From Lentilactobacillus buchneri (GTDB lineage: Bacteria > Bacillota > Bacilli > Lactobacillales > Lactobacillaceae): a stretch of 64,000 nucleotides of DNA. A program made the translations under genes and the position numbers. A model generated the notes under the pieces. It did no database searches. It was given only the letters and a program-made list of their open reading frames with translations, and was not told where the DNA came from. The stretch covers positions 1,116,001 through 1,180,000 of the forward strand of contig NZ_CP073066.1 in the NCBI RefSeq assembly GCF_018314255.1. Direction: 5' to 3'. This document shows positions 8,534 to 17,151 of the stretch, piece after piece; within the stretch, counting starts at the first letter, position 1, and each line of letters starts with the position of its first letter.

Positions 8534-9295
8534 TTACCGTCGGCGATGTTTCACAACCGTAAAGAAATGAAGGATGCATCCCAACAACACATAGAAGATG
8601 ACGACAAACGAAGCGTAGCGCCACCAGAAATCAGCAGTGGAAACCAAACGCAAACCAACTTGAATTCCCATCGTCAATAACGCCATCACAGCAACCATAA
8701 AGAATAATTCAATATATCGTTTCAATGTACTATCATCTCTCTTTTGTTCAGTATTCAGGCGGGCACCCCATTTGAGGCAGGCCTGTTTTTTGTTCTCGGG
8801 CAATGCCTTCATTCCCCAAGTGTTGGTCAACACCAGTTCGTGAATTTTAATCACACCAGCCGCCGACATCACCTTATCAATGGTTCGAAAACTTTGGTCG
8901 GTGACGCCGGTTACCCAGTTCTCGAAGGTTCCGGTATAACAATCCGTGATGCTCAAATAGTGCTTATTCTTGAACCGGTCCGGATGGGTACCACCCTCAT
9001 GATCAAAGCGGACCAGGCGTTGGCGCATGCAGTCAAAGAAGTCTTTCATCTTCCCTGCTAGGCCACCCCAATAAGTCGGGGCTGCAATCACCCAAACATC
9101 GCTTTCAAGCATCTTTGCTTCAAGTTCATCCAGCACCGGATCTTTGTGATCTCCCTGATCCGGCTTGAATGGATAGTCTTCCAAATAGATCATGTCAGTG
9201 GTATTAGGCGCTTTAACCGCAGACAGCACGGTTTCCAGCATCATGTCCGTTGCGCCGTCATTTCTATGAGACCCTAAAATGCCAAGTATTTTCAA
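8534..9295 (-). CDS. flavodoxin-fold NAD(P)H oxidoreductase with C-terminal membrane tail
   Basis: Residues 1 to about 185 form a flavodoxin-like, FMN-binding domain of the NADPH-dependent FMN reductase type: MKILGILGSHRNDGAT at the phosphate loop and the signature APTYWGGLAGKMKDFFDC in the middle. Residues after about 190 add two hydrophobic helices ending in KHRRR, so the enzyme is probably tethered to the inner face of the membrane. The tail is not part of the usual family, where length is about 180-200. The ATG is preceded by a GGGGGAG site. Possible substrates are quinones or iron chelates; this is inference. Confidence 0.82.
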   Translation of the reverse strand: MKILGILGSHRNDGATDMMLETVLSAVKAPNTTDMIYLEDYPFKPDQGDHKDPVLDELEAKMLESDVWVIAAPTYWGGLAGKMKDFFDCMRQRLVRFDHEGGTHPDRFKNKHYLSITDCYTGTFENWVTGVTDQSFRTIDKVMSAAGVIKIHELVLTNTWGMKALPENKKQACLKWGARLNTEQKRDDSTLKRYIELFFMVAVMALLTMGIQVGLRLVSTADFWWRYASFVVIFYVLLGCILHFFTVVKHRRR

Positions 9296-9336
9296 TCCAA
9301 CTCCCCCTTATCTCTTAAATATTCTAAATACATTGA

Positions 9337-10665
9337 TTAAAAAGCAGCAATCACAAACTGCAAATTCAAAACGGTAATGATCGTCGTCAGCAGGTAGCCA
9401 ATCATCGTCACATACCGCTGGTTGGTGTGAACCCCCATCAAATCATGGTTACTGGTCAAGGCGACCATCGGGAACAGTGTGAATGGCAAGGCAATCGATA
9501 ACGCAATTTGGGCATAGACGATAATTTGTTCAAAATCGTGATCGTTAAATCCAACCAGAAACCCGATTGCTAAAATCGGAATCAGGGTAACAAACCGGGT
9601 CAGTAACCGACGCTCCCAAAGTGGCAGACGAATATGAAGATAGCCTTCCATCACAATTTGCCCGGATAACGTACTGGTGATTGAAGAAATCATCCCAGTG
9701 ATCAATAACGCAAACGCAAACAAGGTGCTCATCAACGGGCTGGCAAGGTTGCCAACGATTGCCGAATTCTTCAAGCCGTTGTAAACATCCTGAAAGGCCG
9801 ACAACTGCCCGTTCGTGTGGAAAAATAGCGTTCCGCCAAGGACTAACAACAAGGCATTAATCAAAAAGGCGGCCACCAAATGAACATTGGAATCCCATTT
9901 GGCAAATCTCAAAGCTTCATTAACCTGGGCGGGATTATGGTAATCATACCGGCGACTCTGAGCGAGTGAAGAATGGAGATAAACGTTATGCGGCATGATC
10001 GTCGCCCCAACAATCCCCAAACTCATAATCAGCATTTCATGATTAGTCAAAATCTTGGGTGTCGGCAGCAGGCCACCAGCAATTTGGGCCAGATTGGGCG
10101 TTGCCCGTGATACCTCAACTCCAAAGATGACACCAACAATTAAAATGGCCGTTAACACAATAAATTCGATTCTTCTGATTCCAAATCTTAAAAATAATAG
10201 CACTAACAATACATCGAATATCGTGAACAAAATCCCATATAACAATGGTAAACCAAATAATAATTTTAATGCGATGGCCGTGCCGACGACGCCAGTCATG
10301 TCAGTTGCCATCATCGCCAACTCATTGATGATCCACAACGTGTAGCGACCGGCTTTAGGCACTTTCTGGGCAATTGCCTGGGCGAGATCCAGCCGGGCAA
10401 CGACGCCCAATTTGATCGACAATGTCTGCATGAACATGGCCACTAAAATCGACATCAATAACACCGACAAAAGTGAATACCGATATTGGCTGCCCCCAGA
10501 AAGTGACGTCAGCCAATTTCCGGGATCCATGTACCCGACGGCGACTAACGCTCCAGGGCCACTGTATGCAAGAAACTTTTGCACAAATGAAGTTTCATAA
10601 ACGCTGGGAACCTCGACACTTTGATTAATTTCATCAAGGCTTTTATGCGTTTGCTCTTGGCTCAT
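9337..10665 (-). CDS. mntH: Nramp-family manganese/divalent metal transporter
   Basis: This is a 443-residue NRAMP transporter that imports Mn2+ (and other divalent cations) with protons. The metal-site motif DPGN is at residues 47-50 (GYMDPGNW) and the second motif MPHN is in ATIMPHNVYLHS. About eleven transmembrane helices can be seen. I start at MSQEQTHK because GGGGAGG lies eight bases before it. The start lies 23 bases inside the end of hemH, so the two genes are probably translationally coupled. Manganese import fits the Mn-based oxidative defence of lactobacilli. An MntR-like site may control the operon (see 11647-11725). Confidence 0.93.
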   Translation of the reverse strand: MSQEQTHKSLDEINQSVEVPSVYETSFVQKFLAYSGPGALVAVGYMDPGNWLTSLSGGSQYRYSLLSVLLMSILVAMFMQTLSIKLGVVARLDLAQAIAQKVPKAGRYTLWIINELAMMATDMTGVVGTAIALKLLFGLPLLYGILFTIFDVLLVLLFLRFGIRRIEFIVLTAILIVGVIFGVEVSRATPNLAQIAGGLLPTPKILTNHEMLIMSLGIVGATIMPHNVYLHSSLAQSRRYDYHNPAQVNEALRFAKWDSNVHLVAAFLINALLLVLGGTLFFHTNGQLSAFQDVYNGLKNSAIVGNLASPLMSTLFAFALLITGMISSITSTLSGQIVMEGYLHIRLPLWERRLLTRFVTLIPILAIGFLVGFNDHDFEQIIVYAQIALSIALPFTLFPMVALTSNHDLMGVHTNQRYVTMIGYLLTTIITVLNLQFVIAAF

Positions 10666-11617
10666 CGGCCTCGCCTCCCCGAAGTTGTTTAACACTGAGG
10701 TCGGCTAAGAATTGGCAAAAATCATCGCTGCCATTCATTGGTTTGACTGAGTCAAAGACGTTGCCGCCGCTTGCCTTGAAGGTCTGATAGTTTTGAACAT
10801 TATTTTCTTCGATGGTTTCCAAACAATCTTCAACGAATGATGGCGTCACCAGTAACACATTGCGTTTACCCATTGCGGCCAACTCCATCAAATAATTTTT
10901 CAAATAAGGTTTGAGCCACGGCATCGGTCCAAATTTAGATTGAAAAACCGTTTTGACTTTGTCACTCGGAACCTGTTTAACGTATTTCATCACACCCTGA
11001 GTCGTGGCGAGACACTCACCTTCGTATGGGTCACCTTTTTTGACCATCGACATTGGAATGCCATGGTAGCTGAAAATCACCGCATCATACTGTTTCTTTG
11101 GGTAAGCCTCGTCAATTTGCCGGGCCAAAATCTGTTGGTACACCGGCTCATCATAAAAGTTCTTAATAATATGAGTCGCGACTCCCGACGACTGAACTTT
11201 TTCAATAATAGTATCGTGGGTGCTTTGTGTGTAATCCGGAAACAGCGGCAAGACAACGATGTCACGATCACCGCGATCTTTCATCTCGTGCAAAACATCG
11301 ACAATCCTGGGTTGCCCATAATTCATGGCGTATTGAACGTCCCAATCAGGCAAGTCCTGTTGAACCTTTTGCTTCATGATTTCTGTGTAAGCCGTCAGCG
11401 GTGAACCCGCTTTGGTCCACATGTGCTGATAAAAGGTTGCCGAACGCCAAGTGCGCATCGGTAGAATCATGCCACGCAAAATAGGCTGCCAAAACCACTT
11501 CGGCAGCGTTACGACATTTTGATCACTCAAAAATTCTTTCAAATAAGCTTTCACATCTGCATTACTGGGCGACACTGGTGAGCCCAAATTCACCAATAAC
11601 AAACCATTTTTCGCCAA
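10643..11617 (-). CDS. hemH: ferrochelatase (coproporphyrin or protoporphyrin)
   Basis: This is a 324-residue ferrochelatase that inserts Fe2+ into a porphyrin in the cytosol. The active-site histidine motif is SYHGIP, and the acidic helix SFVEDCLETIEE carries the conserved glutamates. Length fits the monofunctional Gram-positive form. Translation starts at TTG, with GAGGAGGGG just upstream. Lactobacilli usually lack the rest of heme synthesis, so an isolated ferrochelatase points to use of imported porphyrin or to iron/porphyrin handling. It is in an operon with mntH. Confidence 0.93.
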   Translation of the reverse strand: MAKNGLLLVNLGSPVSPSNADVKAYLKEFLSDQNVVTLPKWFWQPILRGMILPMRTWRSATFYQHMWTKAGSPLTAYTEIMKQKVQQDLPDWDVQYAMNYGQPRIVDVLHEMKDRGDRDIVVLPLFPDYTQSTHDTIIEKVQSSGVATHIIKNFYDEPVYQQILARQIDEAYPKKQYDAVIFSYHGIPMSMVKKGDPYEGECLATTQGVMKYVKQVPSDKVKTVFQSKFGPMPWLKPYLKNYLMELAAMGKRNVLLVTPSFVEDCLETIEENNVQNYQTFKASGGNVFDSVKPMNGSDDFCQFLADLSVKQLRGGEADEPRANA

Positions 11618-11646
11618 GACGATCCCCTCCTCGCCATATATGTATA

Positions 11647-11725
11647 TTTTAGAGGTTTCCTATGTGAAACACAATTCAATCCTGATCAAAATTCTCCATA
11701 TCATCTGAAAAGTTTTAGGTTTTCC
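11647..11725 (-). promoter_or_regulatory. two repeated metal-regulator-like sites upstream of hemH-mntH
   Basis: Two similar motifs read on the minus strand as ATAGGAAACCTCTAAAA (11647-11663) and GGAAAACCTAAAA (11713-11725), sharing GGAAA-CCT and an A-rich tail. DtxR/MntR operators have a related AGG...CCT core. The operon codes for manganese transport and iron chelation, which makes a metal-responsive regulator plausible. This is inference. Confidence 0.3.
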
Positions 11726-11796
11726 ACTTAATTAGCCACGGACAATGAAATTGAGTGGCATGTTGGGTACAATGGAAGAAGGAAGGACGTGATACC

Positions 11797-12102
11797 TTGA
11801 ACGACTCCAAAGAATACCTGGACTTTTTTAACCAGACCTATAATGACCCTAATAAGCACAGTGGGTACAGCACCAATAGCAATCTGCGGTTTGAAAGTCG
11901 GGCAGATGCCCTGCAGGTAAAAAATATGCTCATCGAAAAAAGTCTCCACGCCAAATTTTATGACTTTAGCGTGGAATACATTAACCCCAACAAATCGATG
12001 CAGGTCGGCTGGTACATCACGATCAAAAAAGTCGACCAACAGCCAACCAAGCCGCATCCAAAAACTCAACCCCAAAATAACGATCAGCAAACAAAAAAAT
12101 AG
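11797..12102 (+). CDS. small cytosolic protein of unknown function
   Basis: This is a 101-residue soluble protein that I do not recognise. It has a compact N-terminal region (about residues 1-75, alternating helix and strand patterns ending in GWYITIKKV) and a disordered-looking tail rich in Q, P, K and N. I choose the TTG start because GGAAGG lies ten bases upstream; the ATG 14 codons earlier has no ribosome site. It lies in tandem in front of an aldo/keto reductase gene with a 59-bp gap and may be cotranscribed with it. Confidence 0.6.
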   Translation: MNDSKEYLDFFNQTYNDPNKHSGYSTNSNLRFESRADALQVKNMLIEKSLHAKFYDFSVEYINPNKSMQVGWYITIKKVDQQPTKPHPKTQPQNNDQQTKK

Positions 12103-12161
12103 TTCTCCTTTTTTCGTAACTATAAATTGTCGCGCAAGGATTAAACATGGAGGTACAAATA

Positions 12162-13010
12162 TTGACAAATAACGCAATTCCAGAAATCACTTTAAACGAC
12201 GGCTACAAGATGGCCACGATTCAGTTTGGAACTTTTCAAATTCGCGGTGGCGAAGGTCTCCAGCAGACACTCGCTGCCATCCAGGACGGTTATCGCGGTT
12301 TAGATACCGCCACCAATTATGATAACGAGGGCATGGTCGGCGAGGCGATTCGCCGTTCCGGGATCCCCCGTTCGGAGTTCTTTGTGACTTCCAAACTGCC
12401 GGGAAAGTATCATCAATATGACGAAGCAACCAAGGCAATCCAGGAATCTCTCTACCGTTTGGGATTGGATTACCTCGACTTATATTTGATCCACTGGCCG
12501 CTGCCGAAACGTAATCACTACGTAGAAGCATTTCAAGCAATGATTGATGCTAAAAAACGCGGTCTGATCCGTTCAATTGGTGTTTCCAACTTTGAGCCGG
12601 AACATTTGGACAGATTGATTAACGAAACCGGCGTCACTCCAGCGGTGAATCAGATTGAAGTCCATCCCTATTGGAATAATGAACGCATGTTAAAAGAGGA
12701 CCAGCAGCGCGGCATCGCAACCGAAGCTTGGAGCCCATTAGGCCGAGGGAGTGCCGCATTGAAAGAACCATTAATTCAAGAGTTAGCCAAAAAGTACAAT
12801 AAGAATACCGGCCAAATCATCTTAAAGTGGCATACCCAAAGAGGCATCATCCCAGTGCCCCGTTCAAGCAGCTTAATTCACCAGAGGACGAACAAAGACC
12901 TCTTTGATTTCCAACTGACTGAGGATGAAATGAAAAAAATCAACGCTCTCACTAAGCCGGATGGCAGAGTGGATGGGCAGGATCCGAATGTGTATGAGGA
13001 ATTTGATTAG
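12162..13010 (+). CDS. aldo/keto reductase, 2,5-diketo-D-gluconate reductase-like
   Basis: This is a 282-residue NADPH-dependent aldo/keto reductase of the AKR5 type. The tetrad is D48, Y53, K78 and H111 (LIHWPLP), and the signature VSNFEPEHL and the cofactor segment IPVPRSS are present. The family reduces aldehydes, alpha-ketoacids and methylglyoxal. The ribosome site GGAGGT lies inside an apparent upstream ATG frame, seven bases before a TTG, so TTG is the likely start. It is not closely related to the aldo/keto reductase at 2249-3253. A very long hairpin follows two bases after the stop. Confidence 0.9.
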   Translation: MTNNAIPEITLNDGYKMATIQFGTFQIRGGEGLQQTLAAIQDGYRGLDTATNYDNEGMVGEAIRRSGIPRSEFFVTSKLPGKYHQYDEATKAIQESLYRLGLDYLDLYLIHWPLPKRNHYVEAFQAMIDAKKRGLIRSIGVSNFEPEHLDRLINETGVTPAVNQIEVHPYWNNERMLKEDQQRGIATEAWSPLGRGSAALKEPLIQELAKKYNKNTGQIILKWHTQRGIIPVPRSSSLIHQRTNKDLFDFQLTEDEMKKINALTKPDGRVDGQDPNVYEEFD

Positions 13011-13011
13011 A

Positions 13012-13122
13012 GTGTTTTGAGCAACGGGTGAGGCGTTTTCTAAGGGTACTCTGATTAAAGTCCCTGGTCTTGGGACTTTAGTCAGAGTACCCTTAGAAGT
13101 TAGCCTCAGTTGCTCAAAACAC
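13012..13122 (+). repeat. 111-base near-perfect hairpin after the aldo/keto reductase gene
   Basis: Outer 14-base arms GTGTTTTGAGCAAC / GTTGCTCAAAACAC match perfectly. The inner arms (about 36 bases, core CTAAGGGTACTCTG and complement, closing on AGTCCC/GGGACT) are nearly complementary, with a 7-base loop. It is much longer than a normal terminator and has no clear T-run. It could be a terminator, a processing signal or a small non-autonomous element. Confidence 0.7.
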
Positions 13123-13302
13123 GTTTCAACTATGTAACATTTCAGGCACTTCCTACACCACATTTGCCACCCCACCACATTCCATGTTAATATAGTCAAC
13201 CTTGGCACTAACAAATTCCAAGTAACTCAATTCATGTATCATCACCTGACCAGCAAGTATCAATGTGCTGGCAGTTTTCATGTCAAAAAAGAGGGGTAAA
13301 AC

Positions 13303-14949
13303 GTGAAAATCAATCAACATTTACTAACAATTACAGGCGCGCTGGCACTCATCTTGGTGCTGGCAGGATGCGGCAACCAAAGCACCAAAAATTCCAGCAA
13401 CCAGATGGCCAAGGACCAAACTGTCAATATCAGCACCGATTCAGAAATCTCGACACTGGACACTGCCAAAGCTTCTGATAGCGGCAGTTTGACACCACTT
13501 TACCAAATTGGCGAGGGAATCTATCGACTTGGTCCAAAATCCAAAGTTGAAAATGCCCTGGCCACCAGCACCAAGGTTTCAAAAGATGGCCTGAAATATA
13601 CTTTCAAGCTGCGGACCAATGATAAATGGAATAACGGTCAACCAGTGGTCGCTCACGACTTCGTGTATGGCTGGCGTCGGGTAGTCAACCCAAAGACTGC
13701 TTCCGGGTACTCTTACCTGTTTGAAGGGGTCAAGAACTACAGTGCCATTCAAAAAAACAAGCTATCGCCAAATAAGTTGGGCGTATCAGCCCCCAACAAA
13801 TCGACTTTAGTGGTTCACCTGAGCCATCCAGTTCCATATTTCAAATTATTGCTCGCCTTTCCAACCTTCTTCCCACAACAGGAATCCGCGGTGAAGAAGT
13901 ACGGCAGCAGTTATGGTACCAGCAGCGCCACAACCGCATACAACGGACCGTTTGAACTCGCCGACTGGAATGGAACCAGTGATACCTGGACGATGAAGCG
14001 CAATCCTAATTATTGGGACAAGCAGGCCGTTAAACTCAACAAGCTTAAGTTCCAAGTTGTCAAAACGCCAAGCACCGGACTTTCGCTTTACCAGCAAAAC
14101 AAGTTGGATGTTGTGACGCTTTCCGGCGAGGAGGTGCCATCCTACAAGAATCGGCCTGAGTTCAAAAAGTTTGTCGGCGGCTCAACCATCTACCTTGAAA
14201 TGAATCAAAAGCGGGTCAAGGCCTTAAAGAACGTCAAAATTCGCCAAGCCTTATCCCAAATTATCAATAAACAATCCCTGGCTACCCAAGTTCTGCGTGA
14301 TGGGTCAACCGCACCAAAGGGATTCGTCTCCACCAACTTCTTCCAGAATCCTAAGACTGGTGCCGACTTTGCCAGTGACGCCTATGAAAAATCAGGGGTT
14401 GCCTACAACCAAAGCCAAGCCAAGAAACTCTGGGCAGCCGGCCTCAAGCAGACTGGGGTGAAGAAACTGCACCTCTCACTGCTAAGTGATGATACTGATC
14501 AATCCAAGAAGACCACCCAGTATCTGCAAAGTCAGTTCAACAAGTTACTGGGGTTGAGTATTACCATCCACAATGTGCCAACTAAGAGCAAGCTGTCACG
14601 GTCAACCAGCGGTGATTTTGATCTGGTGGTTTCCTCTTGGGGTGCCGATTTCGCTGATCCAATCAATTTCTTGGACTTAATGACTAAGAATAACCCAACC
14701 AATAATGGTCACTGGGCTAATTCACAATATGATCGCTACATTGAAGCATCCAAAACCACTGATGCAAATAACCGCACCAAGCGATATGCGGATTTGGTAA
14801 ACGCCGAAAAAGTCTTGATGAAAGACCAAGGCGTCATTCCACTGTATCAGCCAGCCACAACTCAGCTCTGGCGAACCAACATCCACGGATTTGTGTGGAA
14901 TCCAGCCGGTATGAGTAATGGATACAAAGGTTTGTATGTCACCAAATAA
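13303..14949 (+). CDS. oligopeptide ABC transporter substrate-binding lipoprotein
   Basis: This is a 548-residue OppA-like lipoprotein (SBP_bac_5). The signal peptide ends in LAGC with the lipidated cysteine at residue 23. Family motifs such as VAHDFVYGWRRVVNPKT and NGPFELADWNGT are clear. Translation starts at GTG after GAGGGG. Like the other two OppA-type genes in this window (4804-6603 and 38563-40194) it stands without permease or ATPase genes, so it probably feeds a shared Opp transporter with different peptide preference. It is most similar in motif layout to the one at 38.6 kb. Confidence 0.92.
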   Translation: MKINQHLLTITGALALILVLAGCGNQSTKNSSNQMAKDQTVNISTDSEISTLDTAKASDSGSLTPLYQIGEGIYRLGPKSKVENALATSTKVSKDGLKYTFKLRTNDKWNNGQPVVAHDFVYGWRRVVNPKTASGYSYLFEGVKNYSAIQKNKLSPNKLGVSAPNKSTLVVHLSHPVPYFKLLLAFPTFFPQQESAVKKYGSSYGTSSATTAYNGPFELADWNGTSDTWTMKRNPNYWDKQAVKLNKLKFQVVKTPSTGLSLYQQNKLDVVTLSGEEVPSYKNRPEFKKFVGGSTIYLEMNQKRVKALKNVKIRQALSQIINKQSLATQVLRDGSTAPKGFVSTNFFQNPKTGADFASDAYEKSGVAYNQSQAKKLWAAGLKQTGVKKLHLSLLSDDTDQSKKTTQYLQSQFNKLLGLSITIHNVPTKSKLSRSTSGDFDLVVSSWGADFADPINFLDLMTKNNPTNNGHWANSQYDRYIEASKTTDANNRTKRYADLVNAEKVLMKDQGVIPLYQPATTQLWRTNIHGFVWNPAGMSNGYKGLYVTK

Positions 14950-14953
14950 CACT

Positions 14954-14990
14954 AAAAGAGCATTCGGAAACCTAATCCGAATGCTCTTTT
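14954..14990. terminator. bidirectional intrinsic terminator
   Basis: A perfect 15-bp stem (AAAAGAGCATTCGGA and complement) with a 7-base loop ends in a T-run on both strands. It separates the convergent oppA and phosphodiesterase genes. Confidence 0.88.
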
Positions 14991-15004
14991 TGTCGACATT
15001 AATG

Positions 15005-15700
15005 CTAGATTGCTACAGCACGATTCTTAATTCTGACTGCCTGTTCAAAGTTATCAGTAATAATGCCGGCGACATGATCCGCCAACAATTTTTCCTGCGT
15101 TCGCGGATCGTCGACGGTCCAAATCCGTTCGTCAACGTTGGCTAATGGTTGGTAATGACTGAGATGCAGTCCAGCCAAATGCTCCTTAACGATTAATGAC
15201 TTAGGATTCTTAATCACATGATCCGACAACAGGCAATACTGCTGGTTGGGGTCGATTTGGTAAGCAATTTTGAGCGAATCCAGGTTAAATGAGGAGTAGA
15301 TAACCGGATACATCAGGTCGTATTGCTTGACCAGATCAAGGACAATCTGTTCAATCTTTGGGTAGTGGATCTTGTTGGTCTTAAATTCCAAATTCAGGTG
15401 AACCGGACGATGAACTGCCAGAGCCAAAAGGTTCTTCAAAGTTGGAATGGTTTCACCATCTCGCATGTGGAACTGTTGCAGCTCCTTGAGGGTGTATGAG
15501 TTGATTAAACCTTTACCATCAGTTGTTCGATTAATTTTTTCGTCATGCATGATGACCGGCACGTTGTCCTTTGTCAGGTGAACATCAAACTCTAAGCCGT
15601 CGATGCCATGATCAATAGCGTACTGAAATCCTTTTAGTGAATTCTCTGGGAATTTGAACGGGTAACCGCGATGCCCAAAAATTAACGTTTTAGTACTCAA
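15005..15700 (-). CDS. glycerophosphodiester phosphodiesterase
   Basis: This is a 231-residue cytosolic GDPD enzyme that splits glycerophosphodiesters into an alcohol and sn-glycerol 3-phosphate. Active-site residues are H10 and R11 (FGHRGYP), E37 and D39 (GLEFDVHL), and H52/D53 (MHDE). Translation starts at TTG after GGAAG. It is the last gene of the ugpC-A-E-B unit with an 89-bp gap, which makes sense: the transporter imports glycerol phosphate or glycerophosphodiesters and this enzyme frees the phosphate ester. A close paralogue lies at 23343-24035. Confidence 0.92.
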   Translation of the reverse strand: MSTKTLIFGHRGYPFKFPENSLKGFQYAIDHGIDGLEFDVHLTKDNVPVIMHDEKINRTTDGKGLINSYTLKELQQFHMRDGETIPTLKNLLALAVHRPVHLNLEFKTNKIHYPKIEQIVLDLVKQYDLMYPVIYSSFNLDSLKIAYQIDPNQQYCLLSDHVIKNPKSLIVKEHLAGLHLSHYQPLANVDERIWTVDDPRTQEKLLADHVAGIITDNFEQAVRIKNRAVAI

Positions 15701-15789
15701 AATGGGTAACTTCCTTTCAATTCTTCAACTCTCTTAACGACTTTCCCTTTAAGATTCAGTCGTGAACCTTAATGGAAAGTAAATCCAAA

Positions 15790-17151
15790 CTACCCGCCAT
15801 CCGCTTTGTTGGTCGTCTTCAAGTTGGCATTCATGGCCTTGTTGGCAGTGTTTAGGGCACTGTTAATATTCTGGCCATTGTAGACGCCTTCCATCGCAGT
15901 TTCTTCCAATTCACGGGTCAACTGCATGCCTTCCATCAAAATACCAGAGTTAGTATTGTTGGGTTTGGCACTGGCTAGTTGTTCACCGGGAACTCGGGCA
16001 GCCGGAATCTTTTTGTACAAATCTTGTAAAGTCTTGGTCTTTTGAGAATTCTTGTTTAATGCCAAGTAGCCGGTTGCCTTTTGCCAGTTGGCTTGATTCT
16101 TAGCTGTTTCAGCGAATTTAATGAATTCCCAGGCACCGCGTTGGGTCTTAGCGGGTTTATCATTCGAGATCCAAAGCGCAGCCCCACCAATTCCAACACC
16201 ATTGGCCTTCACACCATCCGGATGTGGGAAGTAGGAAATTCCCAGCTTGTTCTTGGTACCGGTGGTCAACTGGCCGATATAGGCAGATGATTGAACGAAG
16301 ATCCCTAATTTGTTTGCCAGGAAGGCGGCAATTTCATTGGTTTCGGCACTGGCTCCGGATCCATAATTGACGAAGTCACCGGATTTAATGTTGGCTCTGA
16401 TCCAGGTCAGGAACTTCTTAGTTGTCGGGTTATTCAAATCAATCTTGGTTGGATTGCCAGTGTGACCATCACCATTGTTAATCAATGATGTGTGGGCATT
16501 GGCAAGGGCTTCTTCCATTAGCCAGCCATAAATTTCCATGGTCATGCCCTTCACCTTGTGATGGGATTTGGCATACAGTTCCTTGGCTGCCCGGGTCACG
16601 TCACTATAGCTTGGCGACTTGGACGGCGGGGTGACACCATACTTCTTGAACAACGAAGCGTTATAGTACAACACTGGTTGAGAAGTGTTAAACGGCATCG
16701 CCAGCTGAGTACCCTTATTAGAATAGAACGAACGGGCAACTGGTGAAATGTCACTGGCGTCATAGTTGTCTTCATCGATGAATTTCTGAACTGGGGTGGT
16801 GTACTTACTGTGCATCATCTGGGCAGTTGAAATATCAAACGACTGGAACAAGGCAGGCGAGGCGCTGGTTCCGTGGCTTTGAATAATCTTTTGAACGGCC
16901 TCATCGTAGGCACCTTGGTATTGGGGAATGACTTCGTATTTGTCCTGAGACTTGTTGAAATCATCAACCATCTTATCCAAAGCTTGCTCAGCTGGACCGC
17001 CCATTTCGTGCCAGAAGACGACTGGAATTCGTCCGGCTTTGGCACTGCTTGCGTTCTTGGAGCCATTCACAAAGGCGATCCCCAGAACAATTGCAAAGAT
17101 CGCAAAGATTGGCAGTGCGTAAGTTTTGAGAAATGCTGTTACTTTTTTCAT
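15790..17151 (-). CDS. ugpB: sn-glycerol-3-phosphate ABC transporter substrate-binding protein
   Basis: This is a 453-residue family 1 extracellular binding protein. The segment VVFWHEMGGPAEQALDKMV is typical of UgpB. The N-terminus is a hydrophobic anchor (YALPIFAIFAIVLGIAFVNGS) with no cysteine lipobox, so unlike most Gram-positive binding proteins it is probably held by an uncleaved signal anchor. It follows ugpE with a one-base overlap of stop and start. The role is capture of glycerol phosphate or glycerophosphodiesters for import. Confidence 0.9.
   Translation of the reverse strand: MKKVTAFLKTYALPIFAIFAIVLGIAFVNGSKNASSAKAGRIPVVFWHEMGGPAEQALDKMVDDFNKSQDKYEVIPQYQGAYDEAVQKIIQSHGTSASPALFQSFDISTAQMMHSKYTTPVQKFIDEDNYDASDISPVARSFYSNKGTQLAMPFNTSQPVLYYNASLFKKYGVTPPSKSPSYSDVTRAAKELYAKSHHKVKGMTMEIYGWLMEEALANAHTSLINNGDGHTGNPTKIDLNNPTTKKFLTWIRANIKSGDFVNYGSGASAETNEIAAFLANKLGIFVQSSAYIGQLTTGTKNKLGISYFPHPDGVKANGVGIGGAALWISNDKPAKTQRGAWEFIKFAETAKNQANWQKATGYLALNKNSQKTKTLQDLYKKIPAARVPGEQLASAKPNNTNSGILMEGMQLTRELEETAMEGVYNGQNINSALNTANKAMNANLKTTNKADGG

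Noticed and set aside
12147..12161. ATG start of the second aldo/keto reductase
   Set aside because: The GGAGGT ribosome site is inside these codons; the TTG seven bases after it is the proper start.
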